Notes: generated from the letters alone by a model not told the origin. A DNA stretch of 15,618 nucleotides from Deltaproteobacteria bacterium (GCA_027403435.1 DAHZDR010000237.1:1-15618), one strand, 5' to 3'; shown: positions 6,784 through 13,773, counted from the stretch's first letter. Made by a program: numbers and translations.

Positions 6784-7440
6784 ATGCAACTCGTTCACTG
6801 CGCCTATGAACCCGCCGGGCCGGGACCGTTTCCGGCGATTTTCGCGATGCATGGATGGGGCTCCAATGCGCTGGACCTGCAGGGACTCGCGCCGTTCATC
6901 GCCAACGGACGCTTTCTTGTGATTTGCCCGCAAGGGCCGGTCGAAGTCGAGATCGGCGCAATCAACGGCTACGGATGGTATCCGATGCGGCTCGGCACGC
7001 AGCCCGATTCCGGCCAGGTGGACGCCGCCGTCGATCGCCTGAACGAGTTTATCGACGAAGCCTGCGCACGCTATCCCGTCGATCGGGACCGCATCGTCGC
7101 AGCCGGCTTCAGCCAGGGCGGCATGATGGCCTACAGTCTGGCGGTGCGATGGCCCGAGCGTTTCGCCGCGCTGGTGGGCATCGCCACCGCCTTTCCGGAA
7201 CGGCTGGCCGGACTCGCCGGCGACCGCGCCGCGCTGGGCCGGATGCCCGCGATGGTTCAGCATGGCCGCGCCGATCAGGCGATCGAAATCGCCCGGGCGC
7301 GGAAATCGGTCGAGGCGCTGCGGGAACTCGGCGTCAACGTGACGTCGCGGGAATACGATTGCGGCCATGAAGTCGCCGCCGACGGAATCCGCGACCTCTC
7401 GCGCTTCCTTGAGGAGCATCTGCCGCGCCGCGCCGCGTAA
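6784..7440 (+). CDS. Alpha/beta-hydrolase, phospholipase/carboxylesterase family
   Basis: A 218-residue cytoplasmic hydrolase of the phospholipase/carboxylesterase (acyl-protein-thioesterase-like) family, expected to cleave small carboxyl or thio esters; the true substrate is unknown. Visible: the oxyanion-hole segment FAMHGWGSN (20-28), the nucleophile elbow GFSQGG with Ser110, the acid Asp164 in HGRADQAI, and the catalytic His195 in DCGHEV, so the triad is complete. No signal peptide. The start is ATG 6784, with GGAGG 8 nt upstream; an in-frame TTG at 6769 lies on the upstream side of that ribosome site and is rejected. The gene is divergent from the glycosyltransferase and 48 bp before mazG, with a hairpin followed by TTTT at its end. 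Confidence 0.93.
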   Translation: MQLVHCAYEPAGPGPFPAIFAMHGWGSNALDLQGLAPFIANGRFLVICPQGPVEVEIGAINGYGWYPMRLGTQPDSGQVDAAVDRLNEFIDEACARYPVDRDRIVAAGFSQGGMMAYSLAVRWPERFAALVGIATAFPERLAGLAGDRAALGRMPAMVQHGRADQAIEIARARKSVEALRELGVNVTSREYDCGHEVAADGIRDLSRFLEEHLPRRAA

Positions 7441-7457
7441 AGCTTCGCGCGGCTTTT
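7432..7457 (+). terminator. Possible intrinsic terminator after the esterase
   Basis: Stem GCCGCG (7432-7437) with CGCGGC (7448-7453), a 10-nt loop that includes the esterase stop codon, then TTTT (7454-7457). The stem is short. It would separate the esterase from mazG, which has its own -10 element directly after. Confidence 0.4.
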
Positions 7458-7472
7458 CCGGGCGGCGCGCCA

Positions 7473-7481
7473 TGCTAGATT
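7473..7481 (+). promoter_or_regulatory. Extended -10 element at the mazG start
   Basis: TGCTAGATT: TGn plus TAGATT (4 of 6), ending only 7 nt before the ATG at 7489. This is the spacing expected of a leaderless transcript; there is no ribosome site. Confidence 0.5.
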
Positions 7482-7488
7482 TGCGGCT

Positions 7489-8292
7489 ATGGCCGACGCA
7501 TCATTTGACGCCGCGACGGGCGAATTTTCACGCCTTTGCGCAATCATTCGCGAACTCCGCCAGCGCTGCCCCTGGGATCGCGAGCAGACCATCACCGGCC
7601 TCGGCCGCCATCTGATCGAGGAAGCTTATGAAGCGCTCGACGCGATCGAGCGCGACGAAACGGCCGCAATCGTCGATGAACTTGGCGACGTAATCGCGCA
7701 GGCGCTGGCGATCGGCGTAATCGCGGAAGAAAACGGCCGCTTCACGGTCGCGCAAGTGATGGGTGCGGCGGCCGACAAGCTCGTCCGGCGCCATCCGCAC
7801 GTTTACGCGGGCGCGGCGGCGAATTCCGCCGCCGAAGTGATCGAAAACTGGGAACGCATCAAGCGCGACGAGCGCGACCGCGCCGGCGCCAAATCCGCCC
7901 TCGACGGAGTCGCGCGGGCGCTGCCCGCGCTGACCCGCGCGGAAAAACTCGGCGAGCGGGCGCGCGCGGCCGGGATGGACTGGCGGGATATCCATGACGT
8001 GCTCGCCAAGGTGCGCGAAGAAATGGACGAGGTCGAAGGCGCGCTGGCGGCCGACGACCTCGGCGCGGCGGCGGCCGAAATCGGCGATATGATGCTGGCG
8101 CTGGCCAACGCGCCGCGCTTTATCGGCGATCGCGCCGAGGAAACGCTGCGCCGCGCCTGCGACAAGTTCGTCGCGCGCTTCGGCCAGGTCGAGCGGCTGG
8201 CGGCGGCCCGCGGCCTGATGCTGCGCGCGCTCGCGCCGGCGGAACTCGACGCCTTATGGAATGAAGCCAAACGCGCCGCCAAATCCGGGTAA
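7489..8292 (+). CDS. mazG: MazG nucleoside triphosphate pyrophosphohydrolase
   Basis: Hydrolyses NTPs/dNTPs to the monophosphate and pyrophosphate, used in nucleotide-pool cleaning and, in E. coli, in lowering ppGpp. The 267 residues hold two tandem MazG helical domains, the usual E. coli-type layout. The N-terminal domain shows RCPWDREQT (26-34), the metal-binding HLIEEAYEAL (41-50) and DELGDVIAQ (63-71), and ends near LVRRHPHVY and ENWERIK, both standard. The C-terminal domain repeats the motif as REEMDEVEGAL (176-186) and EIGDMML (197-203). Metal-binding Glu and Asp residues look intact in both. The start has no Shine-Dalgarno, but a -10-like element sits 7 nt upstream, suggesting a leaderless mRNA. 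Confidence 0.96.
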   Translation: MADASFDAATGEFSRLCAIIRELRQRCPWDREQTITGLGRHLIEEAYEALDAIERDETAAIVDELGDVIAQALAIGVIAEENGRFTVAQVMGAAADKLVRRHPHVYAGAAANSAAEVIENWERIKRDERDRAGAKSALDGVARALPALTRAEKLGERARAAGMDWRDIHDVLAKVREEMDEVEGALAADDLGAAAAEIGDMMLALANAPRFIGDRAEETLRRACDKFVARFGQVERLAAARGLMLRALAPAELDALWNEAKRAAKSG

Positions 8293-8309
8293 ATCGCGCG
8301 GCCGGCCGG

Positions 8310-8338
8310 TTGACGAAAGCGTAGCCGGCTGTTAATTA
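8310..8338 (+). promoter_or_regulatory. Strong rpsT promoter
   Basis: TTGACG (8310-8315, 5 of 6 to the -35 consensus), a 17-nt spacer ending in TGT, and AT-rich TAATTA (8333-8338), i.e. also an extended -10. This is the best sigma-70-type promoter in the window. The predicted start of transcription, near 8345, is 2-3 nt before the ATG. Confidence 0.7.
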
Positions 8339-8347
8339 ATTGTGCTT

Positions 8348-8650
8348 ATGCCGCATATTCCAGACCATCCGTCCGCGCGCAAGCGCCATCGCCAGAGTCT
8401 CAAGCGTCAGGCGCGCAACCGCGCGATCAAGACGCGCGTGCGCACGGCCGCCAAAGGCGCGCAAGAGGCGATCGCCGGAAGCGATCCGCAGGCCGCCGAA
8501 GCGGCGTTGCGCCAGGCCATGAAAGTGCTGAATAAAGCCGCGACCAAAGGGGTTGTGTGCAGGAACACGGCGTCACGCAAAATCGCGCGGCTGTCCCGCA
8601 AGCTGCATCAGACCCATCACGCCGCCCCGGCCGCGCAGCCCAGCGCCTGA
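8348..8650 (+). CDS. rpsT: Small ribosomal subunit protein bS20
   Basis: Primary-binding protein of the 30S subunit that contacts 16S rRNA. About 100 very basic residues; the family core is clear: SARKRHRQSLKRQARNRAIK near the N terminus, then KTRVRTAAKGAQEA and the C-terminal helix LNKAATKGVVCRNTASRKIARLSRKL. The N terminus MPHIPDHP differs from the usual MANIKSA-type start and the tail (HHAAPAAQPSA) is a short extension. ATG 8348 is preferred; a GTG 6 nt upstream is possible. Neither has a ribosome site, and the promoter abuts the start. It is convergent with holA across a shared hairpin; rpsT near holA is also seen in other phyla such as Bacillus. Confidence 0.95.
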   Translation: MPHIPDHPSARKRHRQSLKRQARNRAIKTRVRTAAKGAQEAIAGSDPQAAEAALRQAMKVLNKAATKGVVCRNTASRKIARLSRKLHQTHHAAPAAQPSA

Positions 8651-8656
8651 CCGCGC

Positions 8657-8687
8657 GGCGGGCGCGGTTTTCCGCGGCCCGCCGTTT
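8657..8687. terminator. Bidirectional terminator between rpsT and holA
   Basis: GGCGGGCGCGG (8657-8667), loop TTTT, CCGCGGCCCGCC (8672-8683): an 11-bp stem with one bulged base, then GTTTA. It fills the 35-bp gap between two convergent genes and can serve both, although the U-tracts are short. Confidence 0.55.
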
Positions 8688-9747
8688 ACGCATTCAGTTC
8701 GATCAGTAGTCCGCCGATCGCGGCTTCGCGCTCTTTAATCGTTCCGCCCTTGAAGCCAGCGTCGAGTTGGCAGGCGCGGCGATGGGCTTCGCGGAGCCGG
8801 CGCCAGCCGCAGCGCCGCGCGCCGTCGATCGCGCGCGTCACCAGCGGACTCGAAGGCGGCAGGCCGAGAATGTGCGCCACCTCGGCCGCTCCCTTGCGCC
8901 GCTCGATCAGCGCCGCCGCCGCCAGCATCCGGCGCAGCGTCGGAATAATTTCAACGCCCAGGATTTCGATCGGGTCGCGTCCCGCCGCCACCGCCCGATC
9001 GAAAATCGCCACCGCCGCGGCGCCGCCGCCGCGCGCGACGCTCTCCGCCAGTTCGAACGGTTCGGGCACGCGCCGTCCGGCGGACGCGCCGAACACCGCC
9101 GCTTCGACCCGGCCGCCCGGCTCGACATGGATCGCCGCGCGCCCGAGCGCGTTGACGATCGCGGCCAGGTCCGCGCCATGCCGCCCGATCAGCAGATCGA
9201 CCGCGTCGGCGTTCAGCCTGAGTCCGAGCCGGCGGGCGAAAATTTCCGCGTACTGGGCGATCTGATTGTCGAACGGACGCGGGCAATTGATCGCCAGGCC
9301 CAGCCGCTCGACGATGCGTTTGATTTTGGCCGGCGCGCTGTCGCGTTCGTACAGGATCGCCACGCGCACGTTGGCCGCCAGCCGTTCGAGCGCCGCGCCC
9401 AGGGCGGCTTCGTCGCCCGCGCGAACGGCGCGCCCGGCGGACGCGTCGGCGCGCGCCGCGTCGTCGTCCTCCGCCGCGCGCTCCCGATAGGCGCGCAGCA
9501 CCCGGCACGCGACGAAACGGCGCGGCGCGAACAGATCGGCGCCTTCCAACTCCGCGACCGCGCCGCCGAAACCGTCGCCGGCGGCGATCTGAAACGAGCG
9601 ATAGGCGAAACCGTCGCGAGCGGCGCGCTGACGCATCGCGTCAAGCAAATATTCGCGCAGGAAGGGCTGCGGACCGGCGATCAGGACGATCGGCGGCGGC
9701 TCGCGATCCGCGGCGCGCAAGCAGCCGAGCGCATTTTCGGAGGCCAT
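8686..9747 (-). CDS. holA: DNA polymerase III delta subunit
   Basis: The delta subunit of the clamp loader, which opens the beta sliding clamp. The 353 residues match the family: an N-terminal AAA+-like domain lacking a Walker A motif (IVLIAGPQPFLREYLLDAMR at about 20-39, DLFAPRRFVACRVL), a middle region with FDNQIAQYAEIFARRLGLRLNADAVDLLIGRHGADLAAI, and the C-terminal collar domain (EILGVEIIPTLRRMLAAAAL, ending KEREAAIGGLLIEL). The family diverges strongly, but this order of motifs is characteristic. ATG 9745-9747 has GGGAG about 11 nt upstream. It is the last gene of the nrdR-to-holA run, 94 bp after nusB; that gap shows no clear promoter. Confidence 0.9.
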   Translation of the reverse strand: MASENALGCLRAADREPPPIVLIAGPQPFLREYLLDAMRQRAARDGFAYRSFQIAAGDGFGGAVAELEGADLFAPRRFVACRVLRAYRERAAEDDDAARADASAGRAVRAGDEAALGAALERLAANVRVAILYERDSAPAKIKRIVERLGLAINCPRPFDNQIAQYAEIFARRLGLRLNADAVDLLIGRHGADLAAIVNALGRAAIHVEPGGRVEAAVFGASAGRRVPEPFELAESVARGGGAAAVAIFDRAVAAGRDPIEILGVEIIPTLRRMLAAAALIERRKGAAEVAHILGLPPSSPLVTRAIDGARRCGWRRLREAHRRACQLDAGFKGGTIKEREAAIGGLLIELNA

Positions 9748-9841
9748 GGCCGGTTACGCTCCCGCCCCGTTTCCGCGCGATCGCCCGCCGACCCGGCCGC
9801 CAGCGCGCAAAACGTCGCCGCCGCGATCCGCCCCGCGCCGC

Positions 9842-10297
9842 TCAGGCGGGAGTGTTGGCCTTCGCCGGAGGTCCGTCCTCACCTTTGCCCTTGAGCTTCA
9901 GGCGCCCGGCCAGATGGTCGAGCACGCCGTTGACGAAACGGCCCGAGTCGCGATCGCCGTAGGTCTTGGCCAGTTCGATCGCCTCGTCGATCGTGACCCG
10001 CGCCGGAACGTCCGGCAAATGGAGCAGTTCGTAAAGCGCCAGCCTGAGGATATTGTGATCGACCCTGGACAACCGGCCGATCGACCAGTGCTCCAGATCG
10101 GCGGCGATTTCGCGATCGAGCGCCGCCCGCGCGCCGCGCACGCCGTCCACCAGTTGCAGCGCAAAGCGGCGCGCGTGCTCATCCGCCGCGAACGCCTCGA
10201 AGAACAGCAGCAAATCATCGTTGGACGCGCCTTCGCGCAGATCCAGCAGATAAAGCGCCTGGATCGCAATTTCCCGTCCGCTGTGCCTGACGCCCAT
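9842..10297 (-). CDS. nusB: Transcription antitermination factor NusB
   Basis: All-helical RNA-binding protein that, with NusE (S10), binds boxA of rRNA leaders in antitermination complexes. 151 residues, family length plus a charged tail. Family motifs: RHSGREIAIQALYLLD (4-19), the central EHWSIGRLSRVDHNILRLALYEL, IDEAIELAKTYGDRDSGRFVNGVLD. All are standard NusB signatures. ATG 10295-10297; only a weak ribosome site. In many delta-type lineages nusB directly follows ribH; here it follows a 92-codon unknown gene with 31 bp between. Confidence 0.96.
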   Translation of the reverse strand: MGVRHSGREIAIQALYLLDLREGASNDDLLLFFEAFAADEHARRFALQLVDGVRGARAALDREIAADLEHWSIGRLSRVDHNILRLALYELLHLPDVPARVTIDEAIELAKTYGDRDSGRFVNGVLDHLAGRLKLKGKGEDGPPAKANTPA

Positions 10298-10328
10298 CGT
10301 TGGTTGGCAATTCCGCCCGGGCGGCGGC

Positions 10329-10607
10329 TCAATGGCCCCGTTCGCGCGAATCCGGCGCTCTCAGGCCAGCTTCCTCGCCCGCGGCCCCGGCCCAGAACAC
10401 GGCTTTCAGGGTCGGCTCATACTCGACGCCGTAAGCGCGCAGCACTTCCGTGAAGTCGCGCTCGTCCTCGTCGGTCATGCGGCGATACGAAACCGCCGGA
10501 TCCTCGCGCGTGCGATGCCACGCGCGAATCGCGCAGACCGCGCCCAAGGTCGCCAGTTCATCGAGCAAGCCCACGCGCTCGTCCTCTTCCATTTCGATAA
10601 GCTTCAT
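10329..10607 (-). CDS. Conserved-position hypothetical small protein in the rib-nus operon
   Basis: A 92-residue cytoplasmic protein I do not recognise. It is acidic and mostly helical in appearance at the start (EMEEDERVGLLDELATLGA), has a central basic patch (IRAWHRTRED), a motif SYRRMTDEDERDFTEVLRAYG resembling a short helical bundle, and two Trp. No signal peptide, cysteine cluster or nucleotide-binding motif. Support for it being real: AAGGG 8 nt before ATG 10605-10607, a codon pattern like its neighbours, and a snug fit between ribBA (57 bp) and nusB (31 bp) on the same strand. Its place is where ribH (lumazine synthase) is often found, but it shows no RibH motif. Confidence 0.7.
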   Translation of the reverse strand: MKLIEMEEDERVGLLDELATLGAVCAIRAWHRTREDPAVSYRRMTDEDERDFTEVLRAYGVEYEPTLKAVFWAGAAGEEAGLRAPDSRERGH

Positions 10608-10664
10608 GGCTTCGGCCCTTGGCGCCGCTCAATCCGCGCCACGCCGGCATCCGCCGCATCCGCG

Positions 10665-11882
10665 TCAGGTTACTACCTTGAGCTGGGTGAACAGATGGCC
10701 AAGTTTTTCCTGCTTGGTCCGCAGATAGTCAATATTGCCGCGATGCGCCGGGGTTTCCAGCGACTCGCGCGTAACGGCGACGCCGTAGCGTTGCAGGCTT
10801 TCGATCTTGTGCGGATTGTTGGTCAACAGCCGAATTGCGCCGACGCCCAGATCGCGCAGAATCTGCGCGCCGATTCCGTAGTCGCGCAAATCCTCCTTGA
10901 AACCCAGCTCGAGGTTCGCCTCGACCGTGTCGAATCCCTGATCCTGCAGCGCATAAGCGCGAATTTTGTTGCCGAGACCGATACCCCGGCCCTCCTGATG
11001 GAGATAAATAATCACGCCCGCCTCGGCCGCGTTCACCCGCCGGATCGATTCGGCAAGCTGGGCGCCGCAATCGCAGCGCGTCGAGCCGAAAACGTCGCCC
11101 GTCAGGCATTCCGAATGAATGCGCACGAGCGCCGGACGGCCGCCGCCGACGTTGCCCTTGACCAGCGCCAGATGTTCGCGGCCGTCAACGATATTGCGGA
11201 AGACGATCGCGTTGAATTCGCCGCCGGCCACGGCGAAGGCGCTTTCGCCCACCCGCTGGACGAGAATTTCATGTTTCAGCCGGTACGCGACCAGATCGCG
11301 GATGAAGCACAGCGGCAGGCCGTGGACGCTGGCGAACTCCCGCAATTCCGGCAGGCGGGCGGCTTCGCCGTCTTCGCGCAAAATCGCGCAACAGCAGGCC
11401 ATCGGCCGCATGCCGGCGCCGCGCGCGAGATCGACCGCGCCCTCGGCCCGGCCAATGCGCATCATCACGCCGCCGCTCAACGCCATCAGCGGCAGCACAT
11501 GGCCGGGCATCACCAGGTCCTCGGGGCCGGATTTTTCCGACGCCAGCACCTGGATTGTGCGCGCGCGATCGTTGGCGGAAATTCCGGTGGTCACGCCTTC
11601 GCGCGCCTCCACCAGCGCGCCCGCCGGTTCGGCGAAATCGTCGCCCTGGCGCGACGGCACCAGCGGAATTCCCAACTCACGCATCCGCCGCTCGGGCAGC
11701 GCCACTGAAACCACCCCGCGGCCATGGATGACCATGAAGTTGACGTGCGCGGGGGTGATTTTCTCCGCCGCCATAACCAAATCGCCCTCGCCGGAATCGC
11801 TGTCGTCGGAAGCCATGACGACCATCTTTCCGGACCGAATCTGGCTAAATGCTGCTTCGAGCGCGCTGCCGGCCACTGTCAC
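10665..11882 (-). CDS. ribBA: RibBA-type protein: degenerate DHBP synthase domain plus intact GTP cyclohydrolase II
   Basis: Riboflavin enzyme of 405 residues. The C-terminal half (about 205-405) is GTP cyclohydrolase II, which opens GTP to the first pyrimidine precursor: RIHSECLTGD (254-263), zinc ligands Cys259, Cys270 and Cys272 (STRCDCG), EGRGIGL (297-303), YGIGAQIL and TNNPHK are all there. The N-terminal half has the DHBP synthase fold but not its active site: the canonical DDEDRENEGD loop reads SDDSDSGEGD (25-34), so the Arg and the metal-binding Glu are lost; GHTEA reads GRAEG (144-148), replacing the second metal ligand His by Arg145; and the Glu after the CE motif is Ala166. ISANDRA and PGHVLPL persist. 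Start is GTG 11882 or GTG 11876, with AGGAG 4 or 10 nt upstream; a -10-like box lies just before. Confidence 0.93.
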   Translation of the reverse strand: MTVAGSALEAAFSQIRSGKMVVMASDDSDSGEGDLVMAAEKITPAHVNFMVIHGRGVVSVALPERRMRELGIPLVPSRQGDDFAEPAGALVEAREGVTTGISANDRARTIQVLASEKSGPEDLVMPGHVLPLMALSGGVMMRIGRAEGAVDLARGAGMRPMACCCAILREDGEAARLPELREFASVHGLPLCFIRDLVAYRLKHEILVQRVGESAFAVAGGEFNAIVFRNIVDGREHLALVKGNVGGGRPALVRIHSECLTGDVFGSTRCDCGAQLAESIRRVNAAEAGVIIYLHQEGRGIGLGNKIRAYALQDQGFDTVEANLELGFKEDLRDYGIGAQILRDLGVGAIRLLTNNPHKIESLQRYGVAVTRESLETPAHRGNIDYLRTKQEKLGHLFTQLKVVT

Positions 11883-11897
11883 TGTTCTCCTGACGGA

Positions 11898-11906
11898 ATA
11901 GTACCA
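11898..11906 (-). promoter_or_regulatory. Extended -10 element before ribBA
   Basis: The minus strand reads TGGTACTAT (TGn plus TACTAT, 4 of 6), followed after 6 nt by the AGGAG ribosome site. It would give ribBA a promoter separate from nrdR-ribD. The 76-bp gap is too short for an FMN riboswitch. Confidence 0.4.
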
Positions 11907-11958
11907 TCGCGTCCGCCGTCCGCAAAATTGTTTGTGTCCGCCCGCGCGCGCGGCGGGA

Positions 11959-13152
11959 TTAATTTTTCGCCGGGCGCGGCCGTCCGGTCCGCCGCCGGCG
12001 CGCGCCGCGCGCCGTTTCCGCCTCGATCAGCAAATCGCCGCCGAGCGGCGTGGCGCGCGGATTTTCCAGCGCGATCGCGTCGGCGACCCGGCTGAGCGCG
12101 CGGCCGCTCACGGCGGGCGCGCCGCATCCGAGAATTTTCGGCGCGACGAAAAACGCCACGCGATCGACCACGTCGGCGGCCAACGCCGCGCCGGCCAGAT
12201 GGGCGCCGCCTTCCAGCAAAACTTTGGCGTATCCGCGCCGCGCCAATTCGCGCATCAGCGCCGCGAGATCGATTTTCCCGGCCGCGCCGGGCAAACCGAT
12301 TAATTCGAGCGCCGGACCGGCCGGATCGGGCCGGTAACGCCGGCGGGCGCGGGCGAGATTTTCCGCCGCCGTCGCCAGGATCGTCGGCGCCGATGAAGGC
12401 AGATGGAACACCTTGGCGGCGGGCGGCGCGCTCAGCCGTCCATCGACGATCACGCGCGCCGGATCGCGGCCGTCCGCGCTTCGGCAATTCAGCCGCGGAT
12501 TATCCGCCGCGACCGTCGCCGCGCCGACCATCACGACATCCGCCTCGCGGCGCCAGCGATGGACCAGCGCGCGCGATTCCTCTGAACTGATCCAGCGCGA
12601 ATCTCCGCCTGCGGCCGCGATTCTGCCATCCAGCGTCATCGCGAGCTTGAGCGTGACGAACGGCATTGCGCGCGTAACCCGCGCGATGAAACCCTCGTTC
12701 AGGCGGCGGCACGCGCTTTCGCCAACGCCGGCGACGACCTCGATTCCCGCGCGCCGCAGAATCGCGAGTCCGCGGCCGCGCACCGGCGGATAGGGATCGA
12801 GGCATCCCGCGACCACGCGCGCGACTCCAGCGGCGGCCAAGGCCCTGGCGCACGAGGGGGTTTGTCCGCGATGGGCGCAGGGTTCAAGCGAAACGTAAGC
12901 GGTGGCGCCGCGCGCCCGCGCGCCGGCCGCGCCCAGCGCAAGCGCCTCCGCGTGCGGACGGCCGCCGGCCGCGGTCGCGCCGCGTCCGACAATCCGGCCG
13001 CCACGGACAATCACGCAGCCGACCGCCGGATTCGGCGTGGTCAGGCCGAGTTGCGCGCGCGCAAGCTCCAGCGCGAGCCGCATGTAATGTTCGTCGGCGG
13101 TGGACGGCGATCGCGCCGGCGCGGCGCCGCGGGATGGGCGTCGAACCGCCAT
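11959..13152 (-). CDS. ribD: RibD, bifunctional pyrimidine deaminase/reductase
   Basis: Catalyses the second and third steps of riboflavin synthesis: deamination of the pyrimidine made by GTP cyclohydrolase II, then NADPH reduction of the ribosyl chain. 397 residues. N-terminal cytidine-deaminase-like domain: TTPNPAVGCVIV (38-49), zinc site HAE (His67, Glu69), PC of LEPCAHRGQTPSC (Cys92, Cys101). C-terminal reductase domain: FVTLKLAMTLDGRIA (165-179), SRWISS, VGAATVAADNP, LLEGGAHLAG and APKILG. Both active sites look complete. There is a 20-residue Arg/Pro-rich lead and a basic tail. ATG 13150-13152 lies 2 bp after the nrdR stop, so the two are co-transcribed. Confidence 0.96.
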   Translation of the reverse strand: MAVRRPSRGAAPARSPSTADEHYMRLALELARAQLGLTTPNPAVGCVIVRGGRIVGRGATAAGGRPHAEALALGAAGARARGATAYVSLEPCAHRGQTPSCARALAAAGVARVVAGCLDPYPPVRGRGLAILRRAGIEVVAGVGESACRRLNEGFIARVTRAMPFVTLKLAMTLDGRIAAAGGDSRWISSEESRALVHRWRREADVVMVGAATVAADNPRLNCRSADGRDPARVIVDGRLSAPPAAKVFHLPSSAPTILATAAENLARARRRYRPDPAGPALELIGLPGAAGKIDLAALMRELARRGYAKVLLEGGAHLAGAALAADVVDRVAFFVAPKILGCGAPAVSGRALSRVADAIALENPRATPLGGDLLIEAETARGARRRRTGRPRPAKN

Positions 13153-13154
13153 CG

Positions 13155-13694
13155 TCAGGCGGGCGGCTCGCGCTTTTTGTCGCGCGCGCGCGCGCTCGGC
13201 GCCGCCACGGCGGCGCGCGCCACGCCGTCGCCATCGCTCTCGCGCTGGCGAATCAACTCTTCAAGCTCTTGCATGAACTCGCCGATATCCTTGAAGGAGC
13301 GATAGACCGAGGCGAAGCGCACGTACGCCACCTGGTCGATTTCATGCAGCGCGTTCATCACGGCGGCGCCGATCAGCGAGCTTGGCGCCTCCTTGCCGCC
13401 CAGGTCGGCGGCGGCGGCCTCGATCCGGTCGGCGATCTTTTCGATCGTCTCCATCGAGACCGGCCGTTTTTCGCAGGCGCGCTTGATGCCGGCGATTACC
13501 TTGAGCCGATCGTACGGTTCGCGCCGTCCGTCCTTCTTGACCACCACCGGCGCGGCTTCTTCGACCCGTTCGTAAGTGGTGAAGCGCCGCTGGCACGCCG
13601 AGCACATCCGCCGGCGCCGAATCGTGCCGCCGTCGCCGGAAAGCCGGGAATCGACCACACGGTTGCCGCGATTACGGCAAAAAGGACAGCGCAT
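13155..13694 (-). CDS. nrdR: NrdR, transcriptional repressor of ribonucleotide reductase genes
   Basis: ATP/dATP-sensing repressor of nrd operons. 179 residues: N-terminal zinc ribbon MRCPFCR (Cys3, Cys6) and CSACQRRF (Cys31, Cys34) with the conserved VVDSR and TTYER between and after, then an ATP-cone (about 49-139) starting VVVKKDGRREPYDRLKV, and a C-terminal extension of about 25 charged residues. ATG 13692-13694, with GGAG about 12 nt upstream. It heads the nrdR-ribD pair as in many proteobacteria. No nrd gene and no obvious NrdR box is present in the window, so its targets are elsewhere. Confidence 0.96.
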   Translation of the reverse strand: MRCPFCRNRGNRVVDSRLSGDGGTIRRRRMCSACQRRFTTYERVEEAAPVVVKKDGRREPYDRLKVIAGIKRACEKRPVSMETIEKIADRIEAAAADLGGKEAPSSLIGAAVMNALHEIDQVAYVRFASVYRSFKDIGEFMQELEELIRQRESDGDGVARAAVAAPSARARDKKREPPA

Positions 13695-13718
13695 CGCGCT
13701 TCAACGCTCCGCTTGCGC

Positions 13719-13736
13719 CGCCGCCGCAAGGCGGCG
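13719..13736. other. Small hairpin in the nrdR leader
   Basis: CGCCGCC (13719-13725), tetraloop GCAA on the plus strand, GGCGGCG (13730-13736): 7-bp perfect stem, located between the acpP terminator and the nrdR start. On the minus strand it follows the terminator U-tract directly. It may simply be part of the terminator region. Confidence 0.4.
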
Positions 13737-13773
13737 AAAAGACGGCCCGCCGATTCGAGTCTCGGCGGGCCGT
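13737..13773 (-). terminator. Intrinsic terminator of the fabD-acpP transcript
   Basis: Perfect 12-bp stem ACGGCCCGCCGA (13742-13753) and TCGGCGGGCCGT (13762-13773) around an 8-nt loop; read on the minus strand it is followed by CTTTTC. It is about 75 bp past the acpP stop and upstream of nrdR, giving a clear operon border. Confidence 0.8.

Noticed and set aside
6595..7473. 292-codon minus-strand frame opposite the esterase
   Set aside because: Antisense shadow of a gene with a complete catalytic triad; high-GC codon use leaves such frames open.
10332..11708. 458-codon plus-strand frame opposite ribBA
   Set aside because: Antisense shadow; no recognisable motif while the minus strand encodes GTP cyclohydrolase II.
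11883..11958. FMN riboswitch before ribBA
   Set aside because: The gap is only 76 bp and the conserved FMN-aptamer segments are not visible.
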